Numbered from the stretch's first letter, positions 1 to 6,481 are shown. The stretch is DNA of 7,174 nt from Pseudomonadota bacterium (GCA_024226105.1 JAAELZ010000807.1:1-7174), one strand, 5' to 3'. A program made the numbers and translations. Notes: generated by a model not told the origin, from the letters alone.

Positions 1-1848
1 GAAGTAAAACAATTACTTCACCTAATGATCAACTCCTTGTACACCCACAAGGAGATTTTTCTGCGAGAACTGGTCTCAAATGCATCAGATGCCTGCGATA
101 AATTACGCTTCGAGGCGCTGACAGACAACAGCCTGTTTGACAATGATGATCAACTACAGGTCGAGCTAGAAATTGATGCCGAAGCCAACACCATTACCAT
201 TCGTGATAATGGCATCGGCATGAACAAAAAGGAAGTGATTGCCAACATCGGAACCATCGCGCAATCAGGCACCGCAAAGTTCATCGAAAAGATGAAAGAA
301 AATGATGAAAACGATGCCTCAATGATCGGCCAGTTTGGCGTTGGTTTTTATTCTTCATTCCTGGTGGCAGATAATGTTGTACTGCATACGCGCCGCGCAG
401 GATCAAAAACCGGCATCAAGTGGGTTTCCAAAGGCGACGGCGAATACACGCTGGAGACGGTGAAAAAAGCCTCGCGTGGCACGGAGATCACCCTGCACCT
501 GCGTGAAGAGGCGGGCGAATTCGCCAATGATTATCGCCTGCGTGAAATCATTAAAAAGTACTCCAACCACATCTCGATCCCGATCATGATGCTCAAAGCA
601 GAAATGCCCGGCGAAGATGAGGAGGAGAAGAAAGAAGACAGCGCCCCGGAATGGGAGCAGATTAACGGTGGAACACCGATCTGGGCTCGCCCCAAAAACA
701 AAGTCAAAGCCGAAGAATATAATACTTTTTATACCGGTTTGAGTTACGACCCTGAGCCGCCTGCGATGGTATTGCACAATCGCGTCGAAGGAAACCTTGA
801 GTACAGCTCATTATTTTTTGTGCCTTCCAAAGCACCCTTTGATTTATGGGATCGCGAACAGCGCCACGGTGTCAAGCTGTATGTCAAACGTGTGTTCATT
901 TCAGATGATGCAAAAAACCTGATGCCCAACTATCTGCGATTTATTCGTGGCCTGGTCGATGCGGCCGATTTACCGCTGAATATCTCGCGTGAATTCCTGC
1001 AGGATGATCCTCAGTTAACCAAAATTCGTAATGCATCGGTTAAAAAGATACTCACTGAACTGAAGAAAATCGCGAACAAGGACAGCGATAAATATCAGGC
1101 CATCTGGAACGAGTTTGGCAAGGTGCTCAAAGAAGGTATCGCGGAAGATCATGCTAATCATGAAAACATAACCCCGCTGCTGCGATTTTCTTCTACAAGC
1201 AGTGAAGGTGAGACCCAAACGGTCTCGTTTGCCGACTACATCAGTCGTATGGATGAAGAGCAGAAAGAAATCTATTACATTACCGCGGAAACTTATGCCG
1301 GAGCCAAGGCATCACCCCATCTTGAAATCTTTAACAAGCGTGGCAAAGAAGTCCTGCTGTTGTCTGACCCAATTGATGAGTGGGTTGTGAATCAACTAAA
1401 CGAAGTCGAAGGCAAAACTCTGAAATCAATTGCCAAGGGCGACGTTGATTTTGGCGAAGATAAGGACGACAAGAAGAAGGAAGAAAAGAAAGAAAAGGCG
1501 CTTAAACCTTTGCTGGAAAAGATCAAGGAAGCGTTGGGTGATGAAGTCAAAGAAGTCAAAATGTCAAACCGCCTGGTGGATTCCCCTTCCTGCCTGATTG
1601 CTGAACAAAATGGCATGGGCGGTAATATGGAACGCATCATGAAAGCAATGGGCCAGGATATGCCGGAGGAAAAGCCAATCCTGGAGATCAACCCTGATCA
1701 TGCACTGATTGAAAAGCTGGAGAAAGACGAGGTGAATCTTGATGACTGGGCACACATCCTGTTCGATCAGGCCGCACTCTCGGAAGGCGCCACCCTTAAA
1801 GATCCCGGCGCTTACGTTAAGCGCATCAACAAGTTGCTGGCAGATTAG
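1..1848 (+). CDS. htpG: Molecular chaperone HtpG (bacterial Hsp90), 5' end cut by window edge
   Basis: ATP-dependent cytosolic Hsp90 chaperone that remodels client proteins with the DnaK system. The reading frame is open from base 1 and reads EVKQLLHLM before the first internal Met at 25-27. Compared with E. coli HtpG this segment begins near residue 12, so about eleven codons lie outside and the Met at 25 is not the start. Visible residues 1-615 cover all three domains. The N-terminal GHKL ATPase has FLRELVSNASDA with the catalytic Glu (E23) and Asn (N27), DNGIGM (Asp at 69) and the GQFGVGFYS lid glycine motif. A charged linker rich in Glu and Lys follows near residues 200-212. The middle domain has APFDLWDREQRHGVKLYVKRVF and the ISREFLQDD active-site Arg loop. 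The C-terminal dimerisation domain ends in KRINKLLAD. Length and motifs are those of an intact gene, and a strong terminator follows. Identification is very secure. Confidence 0.97.
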   Translation, partial: EVKQLLHLMINSLYTHKEIFLRELVSNASDACDKLRFEALTDNSLFDNDDQLQVELEIDAEANTITIRDNGIGMNKKEVIANIGTIAQSGTAKFIEKMKENDENDASMIGQFGVGFYSSFLVADNVVLHTRRAGSKTGIKWVSKGDGEYTLETVKKASRGTEITLHLREEAGEFANDYRLREIIKKYSNHISIPIMMLKAEMPGEDEEEKKEDSAPEWEQINGGTPIWARPKNKVKAEEYNTFYTGLSYDPEPPAMVLHNRVEGNLEYSSLFFVPSKAPFDLWDREQRHGVKLYVKRVFISDDAKNLMPNYLRFIRGLVDAADLPLNISREFLQDDPQLTKIRNASVKKILTELKKIANKDSDKYQAIWNEFGKVLKEGIAEDHANHENITPLLRFSSTSSEGETQTVSFADYISRMDEEQKEIYYITAETYAGAKASPHLEIFNKRGKEVLLLSDPIDEWVVNQLNEVEGKTLKSIAKGDVDFGEDKDDKKKEEKKEKALKPLLEKIKEALGDEVKEVKMSNRLVDSPSCLIAEQNGMGGNMERIMKAMGQDMPEEKPILEINPDHALIEKLEKDEVNLDDWAHILFDQAALSEGATLKDPGAYVKRINKLLAD

Positions 1849-1869
1849 AGCCGCTGAAATGATGTTAAG

Positions 1870-1897
1870 AAGCCTCCTTCGGGGGGCTTTTTTGTTT
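1870..1897 (+). terminator. Rho-independent terminator of htpG
   Basis: An eight-base-pair stem, AAGCCTCC (1870-1877) pairing with GGGGGCTT (1882-1889) with one G-T pair, closes a TTCG tetraloop (1878-1881). A T-rich tract (1888-1893, then GTTTG) follows directly. It starts 21 bases after the htpG stop and separates htpG from the regulator downstream, so the regulator is expected to use its own promoter. Confidence 0.93.
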
Positions 1898-1911
1898 GTA
1901 TGGGCCGGGGT

Positions 1912-1952
1912 ATTACATGGATCAACACCACTCTTCCAAGGTCTGTTATGCT
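1912..1952 (+). promoter_or_regulatory. Candidate promoter of the Crp/Fnr regulator with a degenerate TTGAT-N4-ATCAA-like box
   Basis: An extended -10 element, TG-T-TATGCT (1944-1952), lies about 28 bases before the start codon, and no recognisable -35 hexamer sits at the usual distance. Instead, ATTACATGGATCAA (1912-1925) has a perfect right half-site (ATCAA) and a poor left half (2 of 5), so 7 of 10 positions match the Fnr-type consensus. The gap from box to -10 is 21 bases, the same as at the much better box before cobA. This suggests activator-dependent autoregulation, but a 7/10 match can arise by chance. Confidence 0.35.
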
Positions 1953-1980
1953 ATTGATTCTGAAATTTTTCCGCGTATAG

Positions 1981-2643
1981 ATGCCCCAGGATACTATTCA
2001 CGCCCGCTTGCGGGAGCATTTCCCTGCATTATGCCAAACCCTGCCGCAACTACCCGCATCCGCGTACCAGCTGATAAAGGTTCCGGCCAATACCACTATT
2101 TTTAATATCGGTGGCACCTGTGAGCAGTACCTGCTGCTCACCGGGGGTAAGGTTAGCGTTAAAATGCTGACCAAAAATGGAAAATCGCTTTTGCTGTATC
2201 ACGTAACCCCCGGCCAGTCCTGCATCATCACTACCTCCTGCCTGCTGGGCAACGCCCACTACCCTACCTTTGGCGAAACTGAAACTGAGGTCGAGGCCCT
2301 GAGCCTATCCCGCCAGATGTTCAGTCAGGCACTGGATCAATCAAACGTGTTTCGGAAATTTGTATTCGATGGCCTTGGCCAGCGCCTGGCCGACGTCATG
2401 CATCGACTGGAAACGGTTAACTTCACTTCTATCGACAGTCGCCTGGCCAATACTCTGCTTTCCCGTGGGCAGGATTCCAGCCGCATTGAAGTAACGCATG
2501 AACTGCTGGCAGAAGAAATAGGCACCGCACGCGAGGTTGTCAGCCGGCACCTTAAAAAAATGGAAACAAAAGGGCTGCTCAAACTTGAGCGGGGCTCTAT
2601 TGTTTTACAGAATGTCGAGACGCTGGATTCACTGGTTGAATAA
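1981..2643 (+). CDS. Crp/Fnr-family transcriptional regulator (DNR/FNR-like DNA specificity, no Fe-S cysteine cluster)
   Basis: Predicted dimeric DNA-binding regulator of 220 residues, a normal family length. The effector-binding beta-roll spans about residues 30-115, the dimerisation helix about 118-145, and the winged helix-turn-helix about 165-210. The recognition helix reads TAREVVSRHLKKM (182-194). Its E185-x-x-S188-R189 pattern matches the residues of E. coli FNR (E209, S212, R213) that read TTGAT half-sites. The four cysteines are C18, C47, C81 and C87; the N-terminal cysteine cluster of FNR is absent, so oxygen sensing by a [4Fe-4S] cluster is unlikely. Residues 79-90 (QSCIITTSCLLG) put two cysteines six apart in the beta-roll. 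The ATG at 1981 directly follows an in-frame TAG (1978-1980), so the protein cannot begin further upstream. No good Shine-Dalgarno precedes it. The next gene is cobA, whose promoter carries a matching box. DNR, NnrR-like or another subgroup cannot be told apart by eye. Confidence 0.92.
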   Translation: MPQDTIHARLREHFPALCQTLPQLPASAYQLIKVPANTTIFNIGGTCEQYLLLTGGKVSVKMLTKNGKSLLLYHVTPGQSCIITTSCLLGNAHYPTFGETETEVEALSLSRQMFSQALDQSNVFRKFVFDGLGQRLADVMHRLETVNFTSIDSRLANTLLSRGQDSSRIEVTHELLAEEIGTAREVVSRHLKKMETKGLLKLERGSIVLQNVETLDSLVE

Positions 2644-2717
2644 CAGACTACTTTGATGATGCGGTTCGCTTTGCTCACCACAACCTACGGTAGAGATATT
2701 TAGCCTAAAACCCGCCC

Positions 2718-2758
2718 TTGACCCACATCAATGCCTTTCCCCGGGTTATACGCATAAT
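2718..2758 (+). promoter_or_regulatory. Fnr/Dnr-type box and -10 element of cobA, class II activator geometry
   Basis: TTGACCCACATCAA (2718-2731) matches the TTGAT-N4-ATCAA consensus at 9 of 10 defined positions. CATAAT (2753-2758) fits a sigma-70 -10 at 5 of 6 positions and begins after a 21-base gap. With transcription starting near 2765, the box centre lies about 40.5-41.5 bases upstream, where class II Crp/Fnr activators bind, and no independent -35 is needed. The leader to the cobA ATG would be about 27 bases. The preceding regulator gene ends 74 bases before the box and has a recognition helix suited to it. Direct regulation is inferred; FNR itself or another paralogue could also bind. 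Confidence 0.72.
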
Positions 2759-2791
2759 TCCAGATTCCTGTAACCCCCATAGAACCCAGGC

Positions 2792-3568
2792 ATGAATGAA
2801 CCTCAGGTCTATCTGGTTGGAGCCGGCCCCGGAGACCCGGATCTACTCACGGTAAAAGCACAGCGCCTGATTAAAAACGCGCAAACGATTGTATACGACC
2901 GTCTCATCTCAAGAGAGATTCTTGCGCTGGTGCCTGAATCATGCAGCCAGATTTACGTGGGTAAATCAACCGACCGGCATACACTGCCCCAGGAGGAAAT
3001 TAACAAATTACTGGTGAATATGGCCATTAACGGCCAACGCATCGTACGCTTGAAAGGTGGGGATCCGGGCATATTCGGGCGTGTAGGAGAAGAGGCACAG
3101 GCGCTGGCCGAACATAATATTTCCTATGAAATCATTCCCGGCATCACCGCCGCACAGGCTTCGGCCAGCGCGCTCGGAATCGCCCTAACGCACCGCGATT
3201 ATGCACCCAAGCTAACCCTAATTAGCGGCCATCGCAGAGAAAACCAGCCTTTCTCGCTGGATGAATCGGAACTTATCGACCCCGATCAAACCCTGATCGT
3301 ATATATGGGTGTTTCCACTGCGGATACATTGACCCGCCAGCTGCTCGAAGCCGGGAGGGATTCTGATACCCCCGTGGCCCTGATAGAGCGCGTATCGTCA
3401 CCCGGGCAACGCGTGTTTCTGACCTCGCTGGATGACCTGTCATCAACCATAGAGCGCCACCAGGTCAAGCCTCCGGCTCTGATAATCGTCAGTAAAGTGG
3501 TCGCCACCTGCCAGCAATACTCGTTTGAAGACCTGGTCTCACAGCTGGCGGAAAAGCAATACGGTTAA
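2792..3568 (+). CDS. cobA: Uroporphyrinogen-III C-methyltransferase (SUMT), stand-alone CobA/NirE type
   Basis: Cytosolic enzyme that transfers two methyl groups from S-adenosylmethionine to uroporphyrinogen III, giving precorrin-2, the branch to siroheme, heme d1 and cobalamin. The 258 residues are the usual length of the single-domain form; the CysG dehydrogenase/chelatase domain is absent. Family motifs in order are GAGPGDPDLLT (10-20), YDRLIS (35-40), VRLKGGDPGIFGRVGEE (85-101), IPGITAAQASAS (115-126), LTHRD (132-136), SGH (145-147) and YMG (171-173), then the C-terminal PALIIVSKVV (228-237). The ATG at 2792 places the first motif at the expected distance from the N terminus. A weak AGG abuts the start with no proper Shine-Dalgarno spacing. 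The upstream Fnr-type box points to anaerobic or nitrogen-oxide control, which would suit a NirE role in heme d1 synthesis or siroheme supply. No nir, dsr or cob genes are visible to decide between these, so the product is secure but the pathway is open. Confidence 0.95.
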   Translation: MNEPQVYLVGAGPGDPDLLTVKAQRLIKNAQTIVYDRLISREILALVPESCSQIYVGKSTDRHTLPQEEINKLLVNMAINGQRIVRLKGGDPGIFGRVGEEAQALAEHNISYEIIPGITAAQASASALGIALTHRDYAPKLTLISGHRRENQPFSLDESELIDPDQTLIVYMGVSTADTLTRQLLEAGRDSDTPVALIERVSSPGQRVFLTSLDDLSSTIERHQVKPPALIIVSKVVATCQQYSFEDLVSQLAEKQYG

Positions 3569-3651
3569 ACCCTCCGGCGAGTACTGAGCATAGCGTCGGC
3601 AGCAAGGGAATATGCGGCTTAGTAACTGAAGGGCGTCAAGTTAAGCAGTTC

Positions 3652-3784
3652 TATCATTACGAGAAGCCAGGAAAATATTTTTTGGCGACGCGGCAATCTA
3701 AAGGCTCGAAGCACACTGTTATATATGAGATGCCATGGCTATTTAGATTGCCGCGCTTCGCTCGCAATGACATTGGCTGGCTTC
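3652..3784. repeat. Imperfect palindromic repeat (REP/MITE-like) downstream of cobA
   Basis: A perfect 14-base inverted repeat, CGCGGCAATCTAAA (3689-3702) and its complement (3742-3755), encloses a 39-base centre. Outside it, TATCATTACGAG (3652-3663) and the complement of CTCGCAATGACA (3761-3772) match at 10 of 12 positions. GAAGCCAG (3663-3670) also pairs perfectly with CTGGCTTC (3777-3784). The arm sequence, TCATTGCGAG followed by CGCGGCAATCT, is the widely dispersed palindromic repeat type I recall from many proteobacterial genomes; that is memory, not a search. The left arm seems to carry about 20 extra bases between its two blocks. No target-site duplication is evident. It contains no gene. 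The stretch 3569-3651 before it shows nothing I can call, and no T-tract terminator closes cobA. Confidence 0.72.
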
Positions 3785-3820
3785 AGTAGACAACGCTGCC
3801 ACAGAAAATAGTCGAGCACT

Positions 3821-3848
3821 TCGTCAAAGCACTTTCTGTTAATATAAT
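3821..3848 (+). promoter_or_regulatory. Probable sigma-70 promoter of the ene-reductase gene
   Basis: A perfect TATAAT (3843-3848) lies 31 bases before the start codon. A weak -35, TCGTCA (3821-3826, 4 of 6 matches), stands 16 bases upstream of it. The transcript would have a leader of about 25 bases. The weak -35 suggests modest basal strength or help from an activator; no operator is recognisable here. Confidence 0.55.
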
Positions 3849-3879
3849 CAGGATAAACCACCTGTCTCTGAGTATCGAT

Positions 3880-4968
3880 ATGTCACAACTATTTTCCCCC
3901 TTAACCATAAAAGACGTTACCTTTAAAAACCGCATTGGCGTATCGCCCATGTGCCAGTACAGCGCTGAGAACGGGCTAGTGAACGACTGGCATAAAGTTC
4001 ATCTGGGCTCCAGGGCGGTAGGCGGTGCAGGCCTGATTATTGCTGAAGCTACCGCTGTTTTACCCGAAGGACGAATTACACCCGCCTGCGTCGGAATCTG
4101 GAATGATGAACAGGTCGAAGCGCTGACCCCCATTACCCGGTTTATTGAACAATACGGTGCGGTACCCGGCATTCAAATCGGCCATGCAGGGCGTAAGGCC
4201 AGTGCAGCGCGGCCCTGGGACGGTGGCCAGCACCTGAAAAATGAGGAAGGTGGTTACGACATTATAGGGCCGGGGGACGAACCCTTTGACAAGGAGGGAG
4301 TGCGGCTCTGGAAAACCCCAAAGAAAATGACTGTGGATGACATACATCGGGTACAGAACGCCTTTGTCGATGCGGCGAAACGTTCGCTCGCAGCGGGTTA
4401 TAAGCTACTCGAAATTCATGGTGCGCACGGCTATTTGCTGCATAGCTTTTTTACACCCCTGGTCAACAAGCGTGACGATGAATACGGCGGCAGCCTCGAA
4501 AACAGGGCTCGAATGATGCTGGAAACAGCGGAAAAAATCCGCGAAGTTTGGCCGGAGAACCTGCCACTGGCAGTACGCCTTTCTACTTCTGACTGGGATG
4601 AGCAGGGCCTGGACATAAGCGACAACATACAGATGGCTAAATGGCTGAAGGTGCGAGGGGTTGATATTATCGATTGCAGTGCAGGCGGCGCGAGCCCTTC
4701 CTCAAGGAGTTCCATTGGCAGCAGAACATCTGATCAGATTGGCCTGGCAGCCGAAATCAAATCCACCGCCAATATAAAAACCATGGCGGTCGGCACCATT
4801 ACCGAAGCAGAGCAGGCCGAAAGAATCATCGCCAGCGATCAGGCAGATATCGTTCTGCTTGCGCGCGCTATGCTGCGAGACCCGTACTGGGCTTTTCACG
4901 CCGCTCAGACGCTGGGGGTTGATACAAAAACCGTAGCGCCGATTCAGAACGCTTTTTTTGTTGGCTAA
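3880..4968 (+). CDS. Old Yellow Enzyme family NAD(P)H:flavin oxidoreductase (YqjM/XenA-type ene-reductase)
   Basis: FMN-dependent cytosolic oxidoreductase that reduces activated C=C bonds, such as those of enones or xenobiotic electrophiles, with NAD(P)H. The 362-residue TIM barrel has the thermophilic-like (YqjM/XenA) signatures. SPMCQY (22-27) carries the flavin-modulating Cys25 and Tyr27. GIQIGHAGRKASAARPW (97-113) carries the FMN-contacting Gln99. HGAHGYLLHSFF (180-191) carries the substrate-anion pair His180 and His183 and the likely proton donor Tyr185. NKRDDEYGGSLENR (196-209), AVRLS with Arg233, and the phosphate-binding AVGTIT (303-308) and LLARAMLRDPYW (326-337) follow. The C terminus reads APIQNAFFVG and lacks the Tyr-x-Arg finger that YqjM places in the neighbouring subunit. 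The start follows a TATAAT promoter and a weak TGAG 7 bases before the ATG. It appears to be a single-gene unit. The physiological substrate cannot be read from sequence. Confidence 0.94.
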   Translation: MSQLFSPLTIKDVTFKNRIGVSPMCQYSAENGLVNDWHKVHLGSRAVGGAGLIIAEATAVLPEGRITPACVGIWNDEQVEALTPITRFIEQYGAVPGIQIGHAGRKASAARPWDGGQHLKNEEGGYDIIGPGDEPFDKEGVRLWKTPKKMTVDDIHRVQNAFVDAAKRSLAAGYKLLEIHGAHGYLLHSFFTPLVNKRDDEYGGSLENRARMMLETAEKIREVWPENLPLAVRLSTSDWDEQGLDISDNIQMAKWLKVRGVDIIDCSAGGASPSSRSSIGSRTSDQIGLAAEIKSTANIKTMAVGTITEAEQAERIIASDQADIVLLARAMLRDPYWAFHAAQTLGVDTKTVAPIQNAFFVG

Positions 4969-5016
4969 ATCAACGCCTAAGCTATCGTTAATTAGTCATT
5001 ATTATTCGTGAAAACA

Positions 5017-5021
5017 GGGGG
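5017..5021 (+). promoter_or_regulatory. Shine-Dalgarno that sets the start of the barrel protein
   Basis: The purine run AGGGGG (A at 5016, G at 5017-5021) lies 7 bases before the ATG at 5029. It falls inside the coding stretch if the upstream in-frame GTG at 5008 were used, so it argues for ATG 5029. A possible -10, TATTAT (5000-5005, 5 of 6), lies just upstream without a convincing -35. Confidence 0.75.
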
Positions 5022-5028
5022 AATTGTC

Positions 5029-5523
5029 ATGAAGAACCATGTCATTAAACATTGGCTTATTGCGCTAGCGCTTTCAACGTGCACGGCCGGTGCACTCGCC
5101 ACTGAGCTATCCGGCGAGGAAACGCATGGCACTGAGGAAGAACACAGTAAACATATCCTGGGGATTTTCGCCGGCACGACATACGAAGATCACGAAAACC
5201 ATCCAACCTTCGGGTTTGAGTATAGCTATCGCGTCAATAGTGCCTGGTCAGTCGGGGGCGTGATCGAGCGAGCGGATCGCGAAAAGAGCTCGACACTCGC
5301 AATTGCCTTTGTCCACTGGTGGCCTTATAAAGGCTTGTTCCTGGGTGCGGGCATTGGCCGTAAAGATCCCGGTGATAAGCGGGAAAATGCATTTCGAACC
5401 TCAATAGGTTACGAGTTTGAACTTGGCGGAGGCTGGGTTATTGAGCCGCAATTCAACCTGGATATCATTGAGAACCACGAAAACGAAAAGGTTCCTGGTA
5501 TTGCTTTTGGCAGGCAATTTTAA
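5029..5523 (+). CDS. Predicted small eight-stranded outer-membrane beta-barrel protein
   Basis: A secreted 164-residue protein of no family I can name. Residues 1-24 form a Sec signal peptide: positive MKNHVIKH, a hydrophobic core, and cleavage predicted after ALA. Cys18 lies in the core but LSTC is a poor lipobox. The mature N terminus is acidic and His-rich (25-42). Then come eight alternating amphipathic segments, starting near 43, 59, 72, 88, 102, 121, 136 and 154. They are joined alternately by longer polar loops (DHENH, ADREK, KDPGDKRE, ENHENE) and short turns (NSA, YK, GGG). The last residue is Phe, as in proteins recognised by the BAM complex. This is the OmpX/OmpA-like topology, predicted by eye. 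The longer loops would face outward. Its neighbours are a soluble ene-reductase and a convergent cytochrome, neither an evident partner. Membrane location is probable; function is unknown. Confidence 0.83.
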   Translation: MKNHVIKHWLIALALSTCTAGALATELSGEETHGTEEEHSKHILGIFAGTTYEDHENHPTFGFEYSYRVNSAWSVGGVIERADREKSSTLAIAFVHWWPYKGLFLGAGIGRKDPGDKRENAFRTSIGYEFELGGGWVIEPQFNLDIIENHENEKVPGIAFGRQF

Positions 5524-5626
5524 ATAAATCCTGCCATCCTAAGCGAAACGGCCGGAATTCAGGGTTAATGAATACCCTTACACAAGACCCTCTGCTTGCA
5601 ATTGACGGCCTAAACCCGCGAATTGA

Positions 5627-6481
5627 TCAATGGCGCAGGCTCTCAAGAAGGCCCGATTTTGCTTTGATTAGCTGCTGAGTATCATAGCCAATCCGGTGTG
5701 TACCATGGCATTGCGCGCAGGCTGAAACTGCCACTTTCCCCAACGCCTCGCCCTGCTGCTTACTATCTCCGGAAAGCAGCGCCCCATGGAGTTCCTCTAA
5801 CGCTGTCTCAACCACCGTATCCGGATAGACCTTGGGCAAATAGCTATGGCAGTTTTCACATAAGGCGCTCATCTCATTTATGCCCGCCTTCAATTCCCCC
5901 AGAGAATTGAGGGCCCATGTCCGGTCTTTTGCGCCGATTGCTATTTTGATGCTATTTACTTTCCGATTGAGCGCCTTCATGGTCTCCGGCAAAGACTGCG
6001 AGGGTTTTACCCGCATCTCCTGAAAATCCGGCGCACGATAAAGTGTTGCGGTAACCGTGCGAAATTGCGTATGACAGCTATCACAGCTTTGCTGTAGGTC
6101 CCCCAGCAAGTAGCCCATCTGCCCGAATTGATTCGACTGCTGAGCGGTAATTAGTTCAGCCATTACATCCTGATCCAGTCGTCCGCCCCATTCCGGCACC
6201 ATTTCGCTGATCTTCTGGTAGTGTTCATTCAAACGTTCCGTCCATAACGCCAGCGGTTCTGCCTGCTCGAGCAAAGCATAGTGTTTGACCGCCTGCATTT
6301 CACGGCGCAGCTTGAACATATTGTGCAGCCAGACCTGGCGCTTGTTCTGAGGTTTGTACCACTCGGCAAGAGATTCAGGCGGAAGCCTGACTAACTGAAC
6401 CCGATCCTTGTGCAGATAAACCAGCGCAGCAGCCAGCACCCACGAAAGCGCCAGCAGGCCGGCAATGATCTTTGTTTTCAA
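5627..6481 (-). CDS. Membrane-anchored triheme c-type cytochrome
   Basis: Predicted periplasmic electron-transfer or heme-sensing protein of 284 residues. Residues 4-23 are a hydrophobic segment behind MKTK, with no obvious cleavage site, so an inner-membrane anchor with a periplasmic body is likely. There are three CxxCH heme c sites: CDSCH (133-137), CENCH (208-212) and CAQCH (255-259). The rest is mostly helical. The first site, CDSCHTQFR, recalls the C-terminal heme site of cytochrome c' four-helix bundles, but the three-site arrangement is not one I recognise. Residues 41-66 (WYKPQNKRQVWLHNMFKLRR onward) form a basic and aromatic segment of unknown role. The first codon is TTG (6479-6481), and an in-frame TAG lies three codons upstream of it. 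No good Shine-Dalgarno is present, yet any later start would destroy the anchor. It lies 142 bases downstream of the hemerythrin gene on the same strand and converges on the barrel gene. Redox partner unknown. Confidence 0.9.
   Translation of the reverse strand: MKTKIIAGLLALSWVLAAALVYLHKDRVQLVRLPPESLAEWYKPQNKRQVWLHNMFKLRREMQAVKHYALLEQAEPLALWTERLNEHYQKISEMVPEWGGRLDQDVMAELITAQQSNQFGQMGYLLGDLQQSCDSCHTQFRTVTATLYRAPDFQEMRVKPSQSLPETMKALNRKVNSIKIAIGAKDRTWALNSLGELKAGINEMSALCENCHSYLPKVYPDTVVETALEELHGALLSGDSKQQGEALGKVAVSACAQCHGTHRIGYDTQQLIKAKSGLLESLRH

Noticed and set aside
403..777. Long open frame antisense to htpG, and others within htpG
   Set aside because: These are reading-frame shadows of a well-conserved gene, with no family motifs of their own.
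3569..3651. Terminator or small gene just after cobA
   Set aside because: Only a weak CCG/CGG pairing without a T-tract is present, and no start with a ribosome site gives a credible peptide.
5008..5028. In-frame GTG at 5008 as the start of the barrel protein, adding MKTGGIV
   Set aside because: The AGGGGG ribosome site would then lie inside the gene, and ATG 5029 gives a normal signal peptide.
5550..5611. Possible bidirectional terminator between the convergent barrel and cytochrome genes (AGGGT/ACCCT inside GGCCG/CGGCC)
   Set aside because: The stems are only five base pairs with large loops, and no T-tract lies on either strand.
5623..5630. TTGATCAA resembling an Fnr box
   Set aside because: The two half-sites lack the four-base spacer, and it sits near the 3' ends of two convergent genes, not at a promoter.
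5698..5910. Small + strand open frame inside the triheme cytochrome gene
   Set aside because: It overlaps the two downstream CxxCH-coding regions on the opposite strand and has no ribosome site or recognisable domain.
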